Positions 32,859 to 41,899 of a stretch of DNA of 64,000 bases are shown here, piece after piece. The first letter of the stretch is position 1. Every line of letters begins with the position of its first letter. A program made the translations under genes and the position numbers. Source of the stretch: CAZAQK01 sp050249355. GTDB taxonomy: Bacteria; Pseudomonadota; Alphaproteobacteria; Rickettsiales; SXRF01. Location: contig JBFWQQ010000001.1 in the NCBI GenBank assembly GCA_050249355.1, positions 1 through 64,000 of the forward strand, given 5' to 3'. Below the pieces are notes generated by a model. That model ran no database searches, had not been told where the DNA came from, and saw only the letters and a program-made list of their open reading frames with translations.

Positions 32859-32873
32859 TTAAGGGAGATTTAA
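32859..32873. promoter_or_regulatory. CtrA-type box (TTAA-N7-TTAA) upstream of sucA promoter
   Basis: TTAA GGGAGAT TTAA matches the full CtrA consensus exactly and lies about 19 nt upstream of the sucA -35 element, in the 149-nt gap between sucD and sucA. Cell-cycle control of sucA is an inference only. Confidence 0.4.
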
Positions 32874-32912
32874 GAGGGAGAGGTGTTTATAAGCCCTGCC
32901 CACATGTGTAGG

Positions 32913-33797
32913 CTATGCCGCTTTTTTCTTCAGTAACTCCACCAGAGTTTCGCCCAGCAGAGCAGGAGAATCGGACACCATGATGCCGGCGGATTTCATC
33001 GCCTCGATCTTGTCTTCGGCACCGCCCGTGCCACCTGATACGATAGCCCCTGCATGACCCATGCGGCGGCCCGGAGGCGCTGTACGGCCCGCGATAAAGC
33101 CCACGACCGGCTTTTTGGCTTTACTGGATTTTAAGAATGCGGCAGCTTCTTCTTCCGCGCTGCCGCCGATCTCACCTATCATCACGATAGCATCGGTTTC
33201 AGGATCAGCGAGGAACAGTTCCAGCACGTCGATAAAGTTGGTGCCGTTTACAGGATCACCGCCGATGCCCACACAGGTGGACTGGCCAAAACCAACAGCG
33301 GAGGTTTGGGCTACCGCTTCATAGGTGAGGGTGCCGGAGCGCGACACGATACCGATCTTGCCTTTTTTATGGATATGGCCGGGCATAATGCCAATTTTAC
33401 ATTCTTCCGGCGTGATGACGCCGGGGCAGTTCGGGCCGACGAGACGGGTCTTGCTGCCGGAAAGCGCGCGTTTTACATTTACCATGTCCAGCACCGGAAT
33501 ACCTTCGGTGATGCAGATGACCAGTTCCATTTTGGCATCGATCGCTTCCATTATGGCGTCGGCTGCAAATTTTGGTGGAACATATATCACCGAAGCATTG
33601 GCCTTGGTGATATGCTTGGCTTCGGCCACCGTGTCGAACACTGGCAGGTCGATATGCGCTGTACCGCCCTTGCCGGGAGTCACGCCGCCCACCATTTTAG
33701 TTCCGTAGGCAATCGCCTGCTCGGAGTGATAGGTGCCTTCACGGCCCGTGATACCCTGACAGATAACTTTGGTGTTTTTGTTGATCAATATCGACAT
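32913..33797 (-). CDS. sucD: Succinyl-CoA synthetase subunit alpha
   Basis: This 294-residue subunit carries the phosphohistidine (GHAGAIVSGG) and binds CoA near its N-terminus (VICQGITGREGTYHSEQAI). It shows IVSRSGTLTYEAVAQT and GPNCPGVITP. It starts only 3 nt after the stop of an unknown gene that separates it from sucC. Confidence 0.98.
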   Translation of the reverse strand: MSILINKNTKVICQGITGREGTYHSEQAIAYGTKMVGGVTPGKGGTAHIDLPVFDTVAEAKHITKANASVIYVPPKFAADAIMEAIDAKMELVICITEGIPVLDMVNVKRALSGSKTRLVGPNCPGVITPEECKIGIMPGHIHKKGKIGIVSRSGTLTYEAVAQTSAVGFGQSTCVGIGGDPVNGTNFIDVLELFLADPETDAIVMIGEIGGSAEEEAAAFLKSSKAKKPVVGFIAGRTAPPGRRMGHAGAIVSGGTGGAEDKIEAMKSAGIMVSDSPALLGETLVELLKKKAA

Positions 33798-33800
33798 AAT

Positions 33801-34331
33801 TTATCTCCTATGCTCGCTGTCAAGAACAGCCTGTTGCAGTTTGGTATGCTCGGGTTTGGTCAGAACGATCTCGTGGGTTGATTTGGGGCTTGCAATAGCC
33901 GCCCGCAATGCTGCGGCTTTGGATTTATCTGGTAGCCTGCTTAGCAAGCTGAACATTGGCCATGCTGTGGCCAATGTCGCATCATCTTTTTGTAATAGCC
34001 TGGCCCTTTCATCGCCTACTGCATACACGGCACTTCCAGTATCGGATACTGTTCCCCTGAACTCCTGCTGCAGATCAGCAGACAAAATAAGATCCATGTG
34101 CCGTAGCGCCGCTCTACTTAGGGTTTTTACATACTTATCACCCTCCGGAGCAAACCCCCGCAGTGCATCGCGCTCGCGTTGTAACAGAAGAGCTTCTCCC
34201 ATACCGCTGGTGTATGCAAGGGGATCATCTGCGTCTCTACGAAACCGCGAGCTTAAACCATGGCGGCGTGCCGAGCGGGCTTTTGCTTCCCGCTCGTCCG
34301 GCGTCATATCCTGTCGTCTTTTATCTGCCAT
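33801..34331 (-). CDS. Hypothetical protein encoded between sucC and sucD
   Basis: This 176-residue soluble protein has a basic N-terminus (MADKRRQDMTPDEREAKARSARRHGLSSRF) split here as MADKRRQDMTPDEREAKARS then ARRHGLSSRF, followed by helical segments (ERDALRGFAPEG, LSRAALRHMDLILSADLQQ). No signal peptide, membrane helix or known domain is seen. It starts 6 nt after the sucC stop and ends 3 nt before sucD, so it is locked into the operon. sucC and sucD are normally adjacent because their products pair. Function is unknown; a role with the synthetase is only suggested by position. Confidence 0.75.
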   Translation of the reverse strand: MADKRRQDMTPDEREAKARSARRHGLSSRFRRDADDPLAYTSGMGEALLLQRERDALRGFAPEGDKYVKTLSRAALRHMDLILSADLQQEFRGTVSDTGSAVYAVGDERARLLQKDDATLATAWPMFSLLSRLPDKSKAAALRAAIASPKSTHEIVLTKPEHTKLQQAVLDSEHRR

Positions 34332-34337
34332 TTAAAT

Positions 34338-35510
34338 TCAGGCCGCTTCATTTTCTACTGCGCCGACAATTTTTTCTGCCGCATCGCCGAGGTCATCGGC
34401 GGCGGTGATAGCCAGACCGGAAGATGCCAGCATCTTCTTGCCCAACTCCACGTTGGTACCCTCCAGGCGTACCACCAGCGGAATATTCAGGTTCACCTCG
34501 CGCGCGGCGGTGATGATACCTTCTGCGATAATGTCGCAGCGCATGATGCCACCGAAAATATTCACCAGAATGCCTTCCACATTCTCATCCGAGAGGATAA
34601 GCTTGAACGCTTCGGTCACTTTTTCGCGGTTCGCGCCGCCGCCTACGTCAAGGAAATTGGCTGGCGATCCGCCCTTGAGTTTAATGATGTCCATGGTTGC
34701 CATGGCAAGGCCGGCGCCGTTTACCATACAGCCGATGCTACCGTCCATCTTGATGTAGGACAGGCCGAAACCGGCGGCTTTCTGTTCCAGCGGGTCTTCT
34801 TCGTCCGGGTCACGCAGCTCGCCGATATCGGGGTGGCGGAACAATGCATTTTCATCGAAGTTGAATTTAGCATCCAGCGCCACCAAGTGACTATCCTCGG
34901 TGATCACCAGCGGGTTGATCTCCAGCTGCGATGCATCGGTTTCATTGAACGCCTGCCACAGACCCTGAATGAATTTGGCAAACTCGCCATGCATGGTTTT
35001 GGGGATCTGCAGGCCGAACGCCAGCTTGCGTATATGGAAATCCTGTAGGCCGGTGGCCGGATCCACGCTTTGCTTGATGATCTTTTCGGGTTCTTTTTCC
35101 GCCACCTCTTCGATCTCCACGCCGCCTTCGCGAGACGCCACGAATGTCACGCGCGAGGTCGCACGGTCTACCAACATGCTGAGGTAAAGCTCTTTGTCGA
35201 TCGACGTGCCTTCTTCAACATAAATGCGCTTTACCAGCTTGCCTTCCGGCCCGGTCTGGTGGGTCACCAGCGTCATGCCCAGCATGTTTTTGGCCAGCGT
35301 TTCCACTTCATCGAGCGACTTTGCCAGCTTCACACCGCCGCCTTTGCCACGGCCGCCAGCATGGATCTGCGCTTTTACCACCCATAATTTTCCGCCCAGC
35401 CCTTGTGCCGCTTGCACCGCCTCTTGCGGTTTGTAGGCCACCTGGCCGCGTGGCACGGCCACACCATATTTCGCTAAAATCTGTTTGGCTTGGTACTCAT
35501 GTATATTCAT
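34338..35510 (-). CDS. sucC: Succinyl-CoA synthetase subunit beta
   Basis: This 390-residue subunit has the ATP-grasp fold (MNIHEYQAKQILAKYGV, AQIHAGGRGKGGGVKLAK) and the C-terminal nucleotide/CoA domain (NIFGGIMRCDIIAEGII). With SucD it converts succinyl-CoA to succinate while making ATP or GTP. It starts 19 nt after mdh, as is usual in alphaproteobacteria. Confidence 0.98.
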   Translation of the reverse strand: MNIHEYQAKQILAKYGVAVPRGQVAYKPQEAVQAAQGLGGKLWVVKAQIHAGGRGKGGGVKLAKSLDEVETLAKNMLGMTLVTHQTGPEGKLVKRIYVEEGTSIDKELYLSMLVDRATSRVTFVASREGGVEIEEVAEKEPEKIIKQSVDPATGLQDFHIRKLAFGLQIPKTMHGEFAKFIQGLWQAFNETDASQLEINPLVITEDSHLVALDAKFNFDENALFRHPDIGELRDPDEEDPLEQKAAGFGLSYIKMDGSIGCMVNGAGLAMATMDIIKLKGGSPANFLDVGGGANREKVTEAFKLILSDENVEGILVNIFGGIMRCDIIAEGIITAAREVNLNIPLVVRLEGTNVELGKKMLASSGLAITAADDLGDAAEKIVGAVENEAA

Positions 35511-35529
35511 GAATTTCTCCTATGTTTTC

Positions 35530-36495
35530 TTATGCGGCCTTGCTTCCATTCAGGTCAATGGCAGCGCACAACCCCTTTACCGCTTCCACCGATTTGTCGA
35601 ACTCGGCTTTCTGGTCTTTACTAAGCGCGATCTCGACCACTTTTTCCACACCTGCCGCACCGATGACACACGGAACACCGACATACAGGTCTTTCACGCC
35701 GAACTCGCCATTGAGATGCGCGGCGCAGGGCAGGATGCGTTTCTTGTCATACAGATACGCCTCGGCCATGCGAATCGCAGATGCCGCCGGCGCGTAATAG
35801 GCCGAGCCGGTCTTGAGCAGCCCGACGATCTCGGCACCACCGTCACGCGTGCGCTGGATGATCGTATCGAGTTTGTCTTGTTTGATCCAGCCCATGCGCA
35901 CAAATTCGGAAAGCGGAATACCTGACACGGTGGTATATTCCGGCACCGGCACCATGGTGTCGCCATGCCCACCGAGCACGAATGCATTGATATCGGCGAT
36001 CGACACGCCCAGCGCTTCCGATAGGAAATATGCAAAGCGCGACGAATCAAGCACGCCAGCCATGCCTACCACTTTCTTTGCCGGCAGGCCGGATACTTTC
36101 TGCATCACCCATACCATCGCATCAAGCGGGTTGGTGATCACGATCACGAACGCGTTCGGGCAATGTTTCTTGATATTCTCGCCGACTGTTTTGATGATGC
36201 TGGTGTTGATGCTGAGCAAATCATCGCGGCTCATGCCCGGTTTGCGTGGCACACCGGCGGTGACGATCACCACATCAGAGCCCTTGATATCGGCATAATC
36301 GTTGGTGCCTTTGATGTGCACATCGGCCCCATCAACGAACGAGCTTTGTGAAATGTCGAGCGCCTTGCCCTGCGGCAGGCCTTCGGCGATATCGAATAAT
36401 ACCACATCACCCAGGTTTTTCAGTTCGGCCAGATGGGCAAGCGTGCCCCCGATCATACCAGAACCAATAAGGGCAATCTTTTTACGTGCGCTCAT
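35530..36495 (-). CDS. mdh: Malate dehydrogenase (LDH-like)
   Basis: This 321-residue enzyme is of the LDH-like MalDH class found in alphaproteobacteria. It has the NAD motif IGSGMIGGTLAHLA, the substrate loop GVPRKPGMSRDDL and catalytic His in VLGGHGDTMVP. It is the first gene of mdh-sucC-orf-sucD. The 88-nt gap to rho contains the probable mdh promoter, not located with confidence. Confidence 0.97.
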   Translation of the reverse strand: MSARKKIALIGSGMIGGTLAHLAELKNLGDVVLFDIAEGLPQGKALDISQSSFVDGADVHIKGTNDYADIKGSDVVIVTAGVPRKPGMSRDDLLSINTSIIKTVGENIKKHCPNAFVIVITNPLDAMVWVMQKVSGLPAKKVVGMAGVLDSSRFAYFLSEALGVSIADINAFVLGGHGDTMVPVPEYTTVSGIPLSEFVRMGWIKQDKLDTIIQRTRDGGAEIVGLLKTGSAYYAPAASAIRMAEAYLYDKKRILPCAAHLNGEFGVKDLYVGVPCVIGAAGVEKVVEIALSKDQKAEFDKSVEAVKGLCAAIDLNGSKAA

Positions 36496-36583
36496 AGCTA
36501 TATCCTTTCATGGGAATGAACCGCTAGCGTCCTTTTAGGCGCTGCGAAAAGGTTTTGCAACCGCAGAGTTGACCCGTGCCACC

Positions 36584-37846
36584 TTAGGCTTTGTTCATCT
36601 TGTCGAAGAACTCGGAATTGCTCTTGGTCTCACCCAATTTTTCCAGCAGGAATTCGATGCCGTCCATCGGCCCCATCGGTGCAAGAATCTTGCGCATCAC
36701 CCACATTTTGGTGAGGGTGGCTTTATCCACCAACAGGTCTTCCTTGCGGGTGCCGGACTTGGTGATATCCATCGCCGGGAAGGTACGTTTATCGGCCAGC
36801 TTGCGATCAAGCACGATCTCGGAGTTGCCGGTGCCCTTGAACTCTTCGAAGATCACCTCGTCCATGCGGCTGCCGGTTTCGATCAGCGCGGTGGCGATGA
36901 TGGTGAGCGAACCGCCATGTTCGATGTTACGCGCCGCACCGAAGAAACGTTTCGGGCGTTGCAATGCGTTCGCGTCGACACCACCGGTCAGCACTTTACC
37001 GGACGACGGTACAACCGTGTTGTAGGCGCGGGCGAGGCGGGTAATGGAGTCGAGCAGGATCACTACATCTTTTTTATGCTCCACCAGTTTCTTGGCCTTT
37101 TCTATCACCATTTCGGCCAGCGCCACGTGGCGGGTTGCCGGTTCGTCGAAGGTAGACGATACCACTTCGCCTTTAACCGTGCGCTGCATGTCGGTCACCT
37201 CTTCGGGGCGCTCATCGATCAGCAGTACGATCAGGAATGCATCGGGATGGTTGGCGGTGATGGAGTGCGCAATATTCTGCAAATATACCGTTTTACCGGT
37301 GCGGGGCGGCGCCACGACCAGCGCGCGCTGGCCAAAGCCCAGCGGCACCACGATGTCGGCCACACGCATGGACATATCTTTTTTGTCCGGGCGGTTTTCG
37401 ATCTCGAGCTTGATACGACGTTCAGGATAGAGAGGGGTCAGGTTGTCGAAATTGATGCGATGACGCACTTGTTCGGGCGCATCGAAGTTGATGGTGTTGA
37501 CCTTGATCAGGGCAAAATAACGCTCGCCGTCTTTGGGCGCACGAATTTCGCCATCCACTGTGTCGCCGGTGCGCAAACCGAAGCGGCGGATCTGGGCCGG
37601 GGCCACATAAATATCGTCGGGGCCCGGCAGGTAGTTAGCCTGTGGCGAGCGCAGGAAGCCAAAACCATCCTGTAGCACCTCGATCACGCCGTCGCCAGTA
37701 ATTGGTTCTCCGTTCTCCGCCTGCTTCTTCAGGATGGCAAATATCATTTCCTGCTTGAGCAGGGTGCTGGCGTTTTCTACCCCGGCGTCTTCGGCCAGTT
37801 GCAGCAATTCATCGGCTGATTTCAGCTTAAGTTCTTGGATTTTCAT
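36584..37846 (-). CDS. rho: Transcription termination factor Rho
   Basis: This 420-residue RNA helicase has the N-terminal Rho domain (SADELLQLAEDAGVE), the cold-shock-like RNA-binding domain (LQDGFGFLRSPQANYLPGPD), Walker A APPRTGKTVYLQ and the R-finger region. It terminates untranslated transcripts. Two unknown genes separate it from hemJ, whereas relatives often have rho close to hemE/hemH/hemJ. Confidence 0.98.
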   Translation of the reverse strand: MKIQELKLKSADELLQLAEDAGVENASTLLKQEMIFAILKKQAENGEPITGDGVIEVLQDGFGFLRSPQANYLPGPDDIYVAPAQIRRFGLRTGDTVDGEIRAPKDGERYFALIKVNTINFDAPEQVRHRINFDNLTPLYPERRIKLEIENRPDKKDMSMRVADIVVPLGFGQRALVVAPPRTGKTVYLQNIAHSITANHPDAFLIVLLIDERPEEVTDMQRTVKGEVVSSTFDEPATRHVALAEMVIEKAKKLVEHKKDVVILLDSITRLARAYNTVVPSSGKVLTGGVDANALQRPKRFFGAARNIEHGGSLTIIATALIETGSRMDEVIFEEFKGTGNSEIVLDRKLADKRTFPAMDITKSGTRKEDLLVDKATLTKMWVMRKILAPMGPMDGIEFLLEKLGETKSNSEFFDKMNKA

Positions 37847-37987
37847 ATAGCACTATGAGTTTGGAAGTGGATGGATGATCGATTTTAAGGGCAGGGGATT
37901 CGCCGTGAGTCGGCAAAAATCAGGTTAGGGCGATATCATATGCCAGTTATCCCGACGGGTCAATGGTTTTTTGTTCATTACAGGCGC

Positions 37988-38329
37988 TTACCGGGGGCTC
38001 TCGTCCAATGCCGCACGCATTATTTCGCCAGCATCGAATGCCAGATCTGGCCTTTTGTGCTTTATTTCCTGCAGGATTTCCGGCGGGGGGGCCGCACCTT
38101 CGCCCGATGCGAGTATCTCACGGGCATACGCACAAAGATCATAACCGCCTCGCGCCTGCGCCGCAAGAAATGCCGGATAATCCACCGGCGACAGGGTGGC
38201 GTAAGCCCAATGGTCCGCCCCCTGTATTTTGCCCTGCACCAGTATCAGTATGCTGGTATGCTGGGCCAGTTCATCTGCCAATTCCGACATCACCTGGTCT
38301 AATATGGTCTGTTCTACCTGATGCTGCAT
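37988..38329 (-). CDS. Small hypothetical protein
   Basis: This 113-residue acidic, soluble protein has no recognised domain. Segments include TSILILVQGKIQGADHWAYA, DYPAFLAAQARGGYDLCAYA and a Pro/Ala stretch at EGAAPPPE. It starts 3 nt after the stop of the larger unknown gene and so belongs to the same transcript. A seven-G run codes for part of the Pro/Ala stretch. Function is unknown. Confidence 0.65.
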   Translation of the reverse strand: MQHQVEQTILDQVMSELADELAQHTSILILVQGKIQGADHWAYATLSPVDYPAFLAAQARGGYDLCAYAREILASGEGAAPPPEILQEIKHKRPDLAFDAGEIMRAALDESPR

Positions 38330-38332
38330 ATG

Positions 38333-39112
38333 CTACTTACTCTGCCCGAACGATTCGGGGCGCTGGCGCAGCGCCTTGGCGCGCGGTTTGAAATTCTCGT
38401 CACGCATTTCGCGCAGTATGAAATTCGATGTTCCAAGACAGATGCCCGAGAGAGCGCGTGCCATATCCTTGTTTGACAACCCATCAAACAATACCAGCAG
38501 CGCACTGAGCTGCAACATGTCCGATGCTAGTTTTTTCGGATTGGCCGCATAATCATGCTTTACCTTATCCGCATGCTTTCCCCTTTCGCGGGTGGCATAC
38601 CCTTCCGTTTTATGGCTGGTGGGGCTGTTGTCAAACACCAGAGGGCCGGCTCTTTCCAATCGTTCCGGCATAACTGCGCCATAACCCGTCCATGCCAGAG
38701 TCCACAGCCCCGCCATCGTTTCAGTCGTACGTTTTTTCATGACGCCAGATGCTACCAAGCATGCCGCTGATGCCGCAAGTATCCCATAATAGGTGCGCCC
38801 TACATAAGCGGGGCGCAGACGGTCAACAAAGCCTGCTTTCGCGTCATTCGCCGCTTTGCCCGATTCCGCTTCCCCGAAAGTGGCCAAAAACGCCGCCCCT
38901 AGCACACCAAGTCCCCCGGTAGCCGCCCGCAGGGGGCTTGGTTTTGTGCCCACTCCCATGCCGGAAACAATCACCAGACCGTGCGATAACATGCGTATCG
39001 TGCCTGCCACCCGATACTGGTTGGCCTGCCACCATTCATTTTTTGCTGTAACCGCAACCGGTTGTGCCTCCGATGCATCAAAAAGAAGCGGGGTGTATCT
39101 ATCCCTAGACAT
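38333..39112 (-). CDS. Hypothetical membrane protein
   Basis: This 259-residue protein has about three or four hydrophobic segments (MLSHGLVIVSGMGVG, GGLGVLGAAFLATFG, YYGILAASAACLVASGVM, LSALLVLFDGL) and a basic C-terminus (FKPRAKALRQRPESF). No signal peptide or known domain is seen. It lies between hemJ and rho with the small gene downstream. A perfect palindrome ten bases upstream of its start codon could control it. Function is unknown. Confidence 0.65.
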   Translation of the reverse strand: MSRDRYTPLLFDASEAQPVAVTAKNEWWQANQYRVAGTIRMLSHGLVIVSGMGVGTKPSPLRAATGGLGVLGAAFLATFGEAESGKAANDAKAGFVDRLRPAYVGRTYYGILAASAACLVASGVMKKRTTETMAGLWTLAWTGYGAVMPERLERAGPLVFDNSPTSHKTEGYATRERGKHADKVKHDYAANPKKLASDMLQLSALLVLFDGLSNKDMARALSGICLGTSNFILREMRDENFKPRAKALRQRPESFGQSK

Positions 39113-39121
39113 GTGGAAAAT

Positions 39122-39139
39122 GTTAACAATTTTGTTAAC
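39122..39139. promoter_or_regulatory. 18-bp operator-like palindrome
   Basis: GTTAACAA TT TTGTTAAC is a perfect inverted repeat in the 41-nt gap between the hemJ stop and the ATG at 39112. It resembles a binding site for a dimeric regulator. TTAA is spaced by eight, not seven, so it is not a CtrA box. Confidence 0.55.
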
Positions 39140-39153
39140 TTTTCACAAGCGCT

Positions 39154-39597
39154 TTATAGGGGCTTCACTACTGCCAATACCACAATACCCACCATCAGAA
39201 CTGCTGGTATTTCATTGAATATCCTGAAGAATCTTTCTGATTTTTGCCGTTCGTCGCGATAAAAGGCCTTGCGGTAACGGCTCATCATGGCATGGCTGAC
39301 CTGCATGCCGACCAGCAACGTAAACTTGTAATGGAACCACAGGCCATTCACCGGGTCGAACGCGTTGATGTACCACGCCATCCATAGGCCCGCCAGCCAT
39401 GCCACTATCATCGCCGGGTTGATGATTAGCCGCATCAGCTTGCGCTCCATCACCTTGAACAGTTCCGAGGCTTCACTGCCGGGCGCCGTCCTCGAATGGT
39501 ACACAAACAGGCGCGGCAAGTAGAGCATCCCGGCCATCCAGGATAAAACGGCAATGATGTGTAACGCTTTAACCCAGTGGTATAGGCTATCTATCAT
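39154..39597 (-). CDS. hemJ: Protoporphyrinogen IX oxidase HemJ
   Basis: This 147-residue four-helix membrane protein oxidises protoporphyrinogen IX. The HemJ signature HWVKALHIIAVLSWMAGMLY and the conserved His are present, with RLIINPAMIVAWLAGLWM and LLVGMQVSHAMMSRYRKAF. Its start overlaps the hemH stop by 4 nt. With hemE and hemH it forms a late heme-synthesis operon. Confidence 0.95.
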   Translation of the reverse strand: MIDSLYHWVKALHIIAVLSWMAGMLYLPRLFVYHSRTAPGSEASELFKVMERKLMRLIINPAMIVAWLAGLWMAWYINAFDPVNGLWFHYKFTLLVGMQVSHAMMSRYRKAFYRDERQKSERFFRIFNEIPAVLMVGIVVLAVVKPL

Positions 39598-40628
39598 GCG
39601 GCAATTTTTTCCTGCTCCAGGTACTCACACTGGCCATGTTCCCGGCAATATCCGCAATGTTCTTTTTTACGGGTTTCCTTTTTGGTGCAAAGTTCCGCCA
39701 ACGCCTGGATATAATACGGATCGGTGCCCAGCGCCGGTACGCGCCAGTAATTCGGCACCCCATGCTCTTGGGCCAGTTCGCGGTATTCCACATCCAGTTC
39801 CACCAGTGTCTCCGAATGCTCCGATACGAACGCCACTGGCACTACAAGCACCGATACGCCTTCTTTTCCGGCTTTCTCTATCTCTTCTTCCGTGGAAGGA
39901 CCGATCCATTTTTTCGGCCCTACTTTGCTCTGGTAACAGATGCGGTGATCTATGCCGTCTATCGACAACACCTGCACGATCAATTCCACCGTTTTTTCCA
40001 CTTGCTGCTGGTAAGGATCGCCCTGTCTTATAATGCTTTCGGGCAGGCCGTGTGCAGAAAACAACACGCGTGGCTTGCTTTCTTCTGCTGCGCGCCAGTA
40101 GGTGTCCTTGATGTTGTTCACATGCGCCGCAATAAAACCGAAATCGTCATAGTAGCAGCATATTTTGGAAGTCGGCACGTCCAGTCCACATTTTCGCGCT
40201 GCCCTTTCCCAGTCGCGTATAGACGACTCGGTAGTGGTAGTTGAATATTGCGGATAGAGCGGCAGCAGGATCACTTCGTCCGGGCTATATGCTTTCACAT
40301 TCCTGACTACACTATCGCTGCGCGGATCCCAGTAGCGCATGCATACGAATGTTTTATATTCGTCTTCTTCGGCGGCCAGTTGCTTTTCCAGTGCCGTTGC
40401 CTGTGCTATGGTCTGATCGAGTATAGGGGACTTTCCCCCCATTTGCTGGTAAATCCCTTTGGCTTTGCGTGTGCGCAAAGTGGTTATCAGCATCGCCAGC
40501 AGCCACCGCAATGGCTGGGCCAACCGTATGATCGCAGGGTCATTGAACAAATTGAACAGGAACGGGCGAACCGATTTCAGATCGTCGGGGCCTCCCAGAT
40601 TGAATAATATGACTGCTTTTTTGCTCAT
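39594..40628 (-). CDS. hemH: Ferrochelatase
   Basis: This 344-residue enzyme inserts Fe2+ into protoporphyrin IX. Motifs VILFNLGGPD, catalytic His in FSAHGLPESI and VPVAFVSEHSETLVELDVEY are present. Four C-terminal cysteines (AELC ... EHCGYC ... GQC) match the kind of [2Fe-2S] site known from Caulobacter ferrochelatase. ATG 40628 overlaps the hemE stop (TAATG); the longer start at 40661 would run into hemE and was rejected. Confidence 0.97.
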   Translation of the reverse strand: MSKKAVILFNLGGPDDLKSVRPFLFNLFNDPAIIRLAQPLRWLLAMLITTLRTRKAKGIYQQMGGKSPILDQTIAQATALEKQLAAEEDEYKTFVCMRYWDPRSDSVVRNVKAYSPDEVILLPLYPQYSTTTTESSIRDWERAARKCGLDVPTSKICCYYDDFGFIAAHVNNIKDTYWRAAEESKPRVLFSAHGLPESIIRQGDPYQQQVEKTVELIVQVLSIDGIDHRICYQSKVGPKKWIGPSTEEEIEKAGKEGVSVLVVPVAFVSEHSETLVELDVEYRELAQEHGVPNYWRVPALGTDPYYIQALAELCTKKETRKKEHCGYCREHGQCEYLEQEKIAA

Positions 40629-41668
40629 TACACTAATCGTATGCCTTTCAGATAGTGGCACAATGCCTGTATATTCTCTATCGGTGTGTGTGGCAAAATA
40701 CCATGTCCAAGATTAAAAACAAAAGGTTTGTCTTTTAAATTTTCCACTATGTCCGCCGCCGTTTGCAGCATGGCATGCGTGTCCCCTGCAAGCATCTCCG
40801 GGTGCAGGCAACCCTGCACTACGATATGCGGTTGTAACTTTTCATGTATCCATTCCAGCGGCACCGAATCGTCTACACTGATTGCATTAGCTCCGCTTTG
40901 CTGTGCGTAGGATAAAAACTTGATTCCCGACTGGCGGGGAAACGCTATCACCGGTAACTGAGGACATTTCTGTTTTATTTTTTCTATGATGCGCCTGGCC
41001 GGTGCGATAGACCATGTAGCATATTCCTGCTCACTCAAAATTCCGGACCAGGAATCAAAAAGCTGGAACACATCGGCCCCAGCTTCCGCCTGTTGGATCG
41101 CATGGTGTGCAATGGCGTCGATCAGCCGATCAGTCATCTCTGAAAATAATTCCGGCTGCTGCTGCATCATCGCGCGAACCTTATGGAAAGACCGGCTAGA
41201 GCCTCCCTCAATCATGTAACACAATAGTGTCCATGGCGCGCCCGCAAAGCCGATCAACGATTTTTCTTTGGGAAGTTCTTTTCGCGTCCGTTGTATCGCT
41301 TCGTAAACAGGTGCCAATTTTTCCACATCAAATCGCGTATATTTTTTTGCGTCCGTTTTTCCGGTGATCGCATCCAGTTTTGGGCCCTCGCCTGTAACGA
41401 ACGATACGCCTTGCCCGAATGCGTGCGGTATCACCAGTATATCGGAGAATATAATCGCCGCATCCATGTCAAAGCGACGTACAGGCTGTAACGTTGCTTC
41501 GCTAGCTGCCTGTGGCGTATAGCAAAAATGCATGAAGCTTTCATACTTGCTTCTGAGTTCGCGATATTCAGGTAGCGAACGCCCTGCCTGCCGCATGAAC
41601 CAGAATGGCGGCCTTTGCTGTTGGGTACCTAATAACGTGCGGTGCAATATCGAATCGGGAGGAATCAT
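40628..41668 (-). CDS. hemE: Uroporphyrinogen decarboxylase
   Basis: This 346-residue enzyme converts uroporphyrinogen III to coproporphyrinogen III. Signatures PPFWFMRQAGRSLPEYRELR, IIFSDILVIPHAFGQGV and FAGAPWTLLCYMIEG are intact. It is the first gene of the leftward hemE-hemH-hemJ set and borders the predicted replication origin, as in Caulobacter and Rickettsia. Confidence 0.98.
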   Translation of the reverse strand: MIPPDSILHRTLLGTQQQRPPFWFMRQAGRSLPEYRELRSKYESFMHFCYTPQAASEATLQPVRRFDMDAAIIFSDILVIPHAFGQGVSFVTGEGPKLDAITGKTDAKKYTRFDVEKLAPVYEAIQRTRKELPKEKSLIGFAGAPWTLLCYMIEGGSSRSFHKVRAMMQQQPELFSEMTDRLIDAIAHHAIQQAEAGADVFQLFDSWSGILSEQEYATWSIAPARRIIEKIKQKCPQLPVIAFPRQSGIKFLSYAQQSGANAISVDDSVPLEWIHEKLQPHIVVQGCLHPEMLAGDTHAMLQTAADIVENLKDKPFVFNLGHGILPHTPIENIQALCHYLKGIRLV

Positions 41669-41899
41669 TAATAATAATATTATATATATATTTAAGATAG
41701 TAGTAGTAGTTGTATGCAGGCTAAGCGGGGATTAAATTTTATACCTCTATTACTAACAGGAGTTATGATAAAAACCAAAGAGGAAAAATACCGGGGAATA
41801 AAACTAACTCACGAAAGAAAAATAATAAAATCCCTCAGGGTAAAACGAGGATAAATGGTTATTCTCATTTTTCACAGCGGCATGAAATAATAATTCAAA

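Noticed and set aside
34260..35048. Long rightward open frame opposite sucC
   Set aside because: Antisense shadow of sucC; low-complexity mix of His and Phe as expected for reverse frames.
36569..37675. Long rightward open frame opposite rho
   Set aside because: Antisense shadow of the intact rho gene.
40629..40661. Upstream hemH start at 40661
   Set aside because: Adds 11 residues inside hemE; the TAATG overlap at 40628 fits the family start SKKAVILFNLGG.
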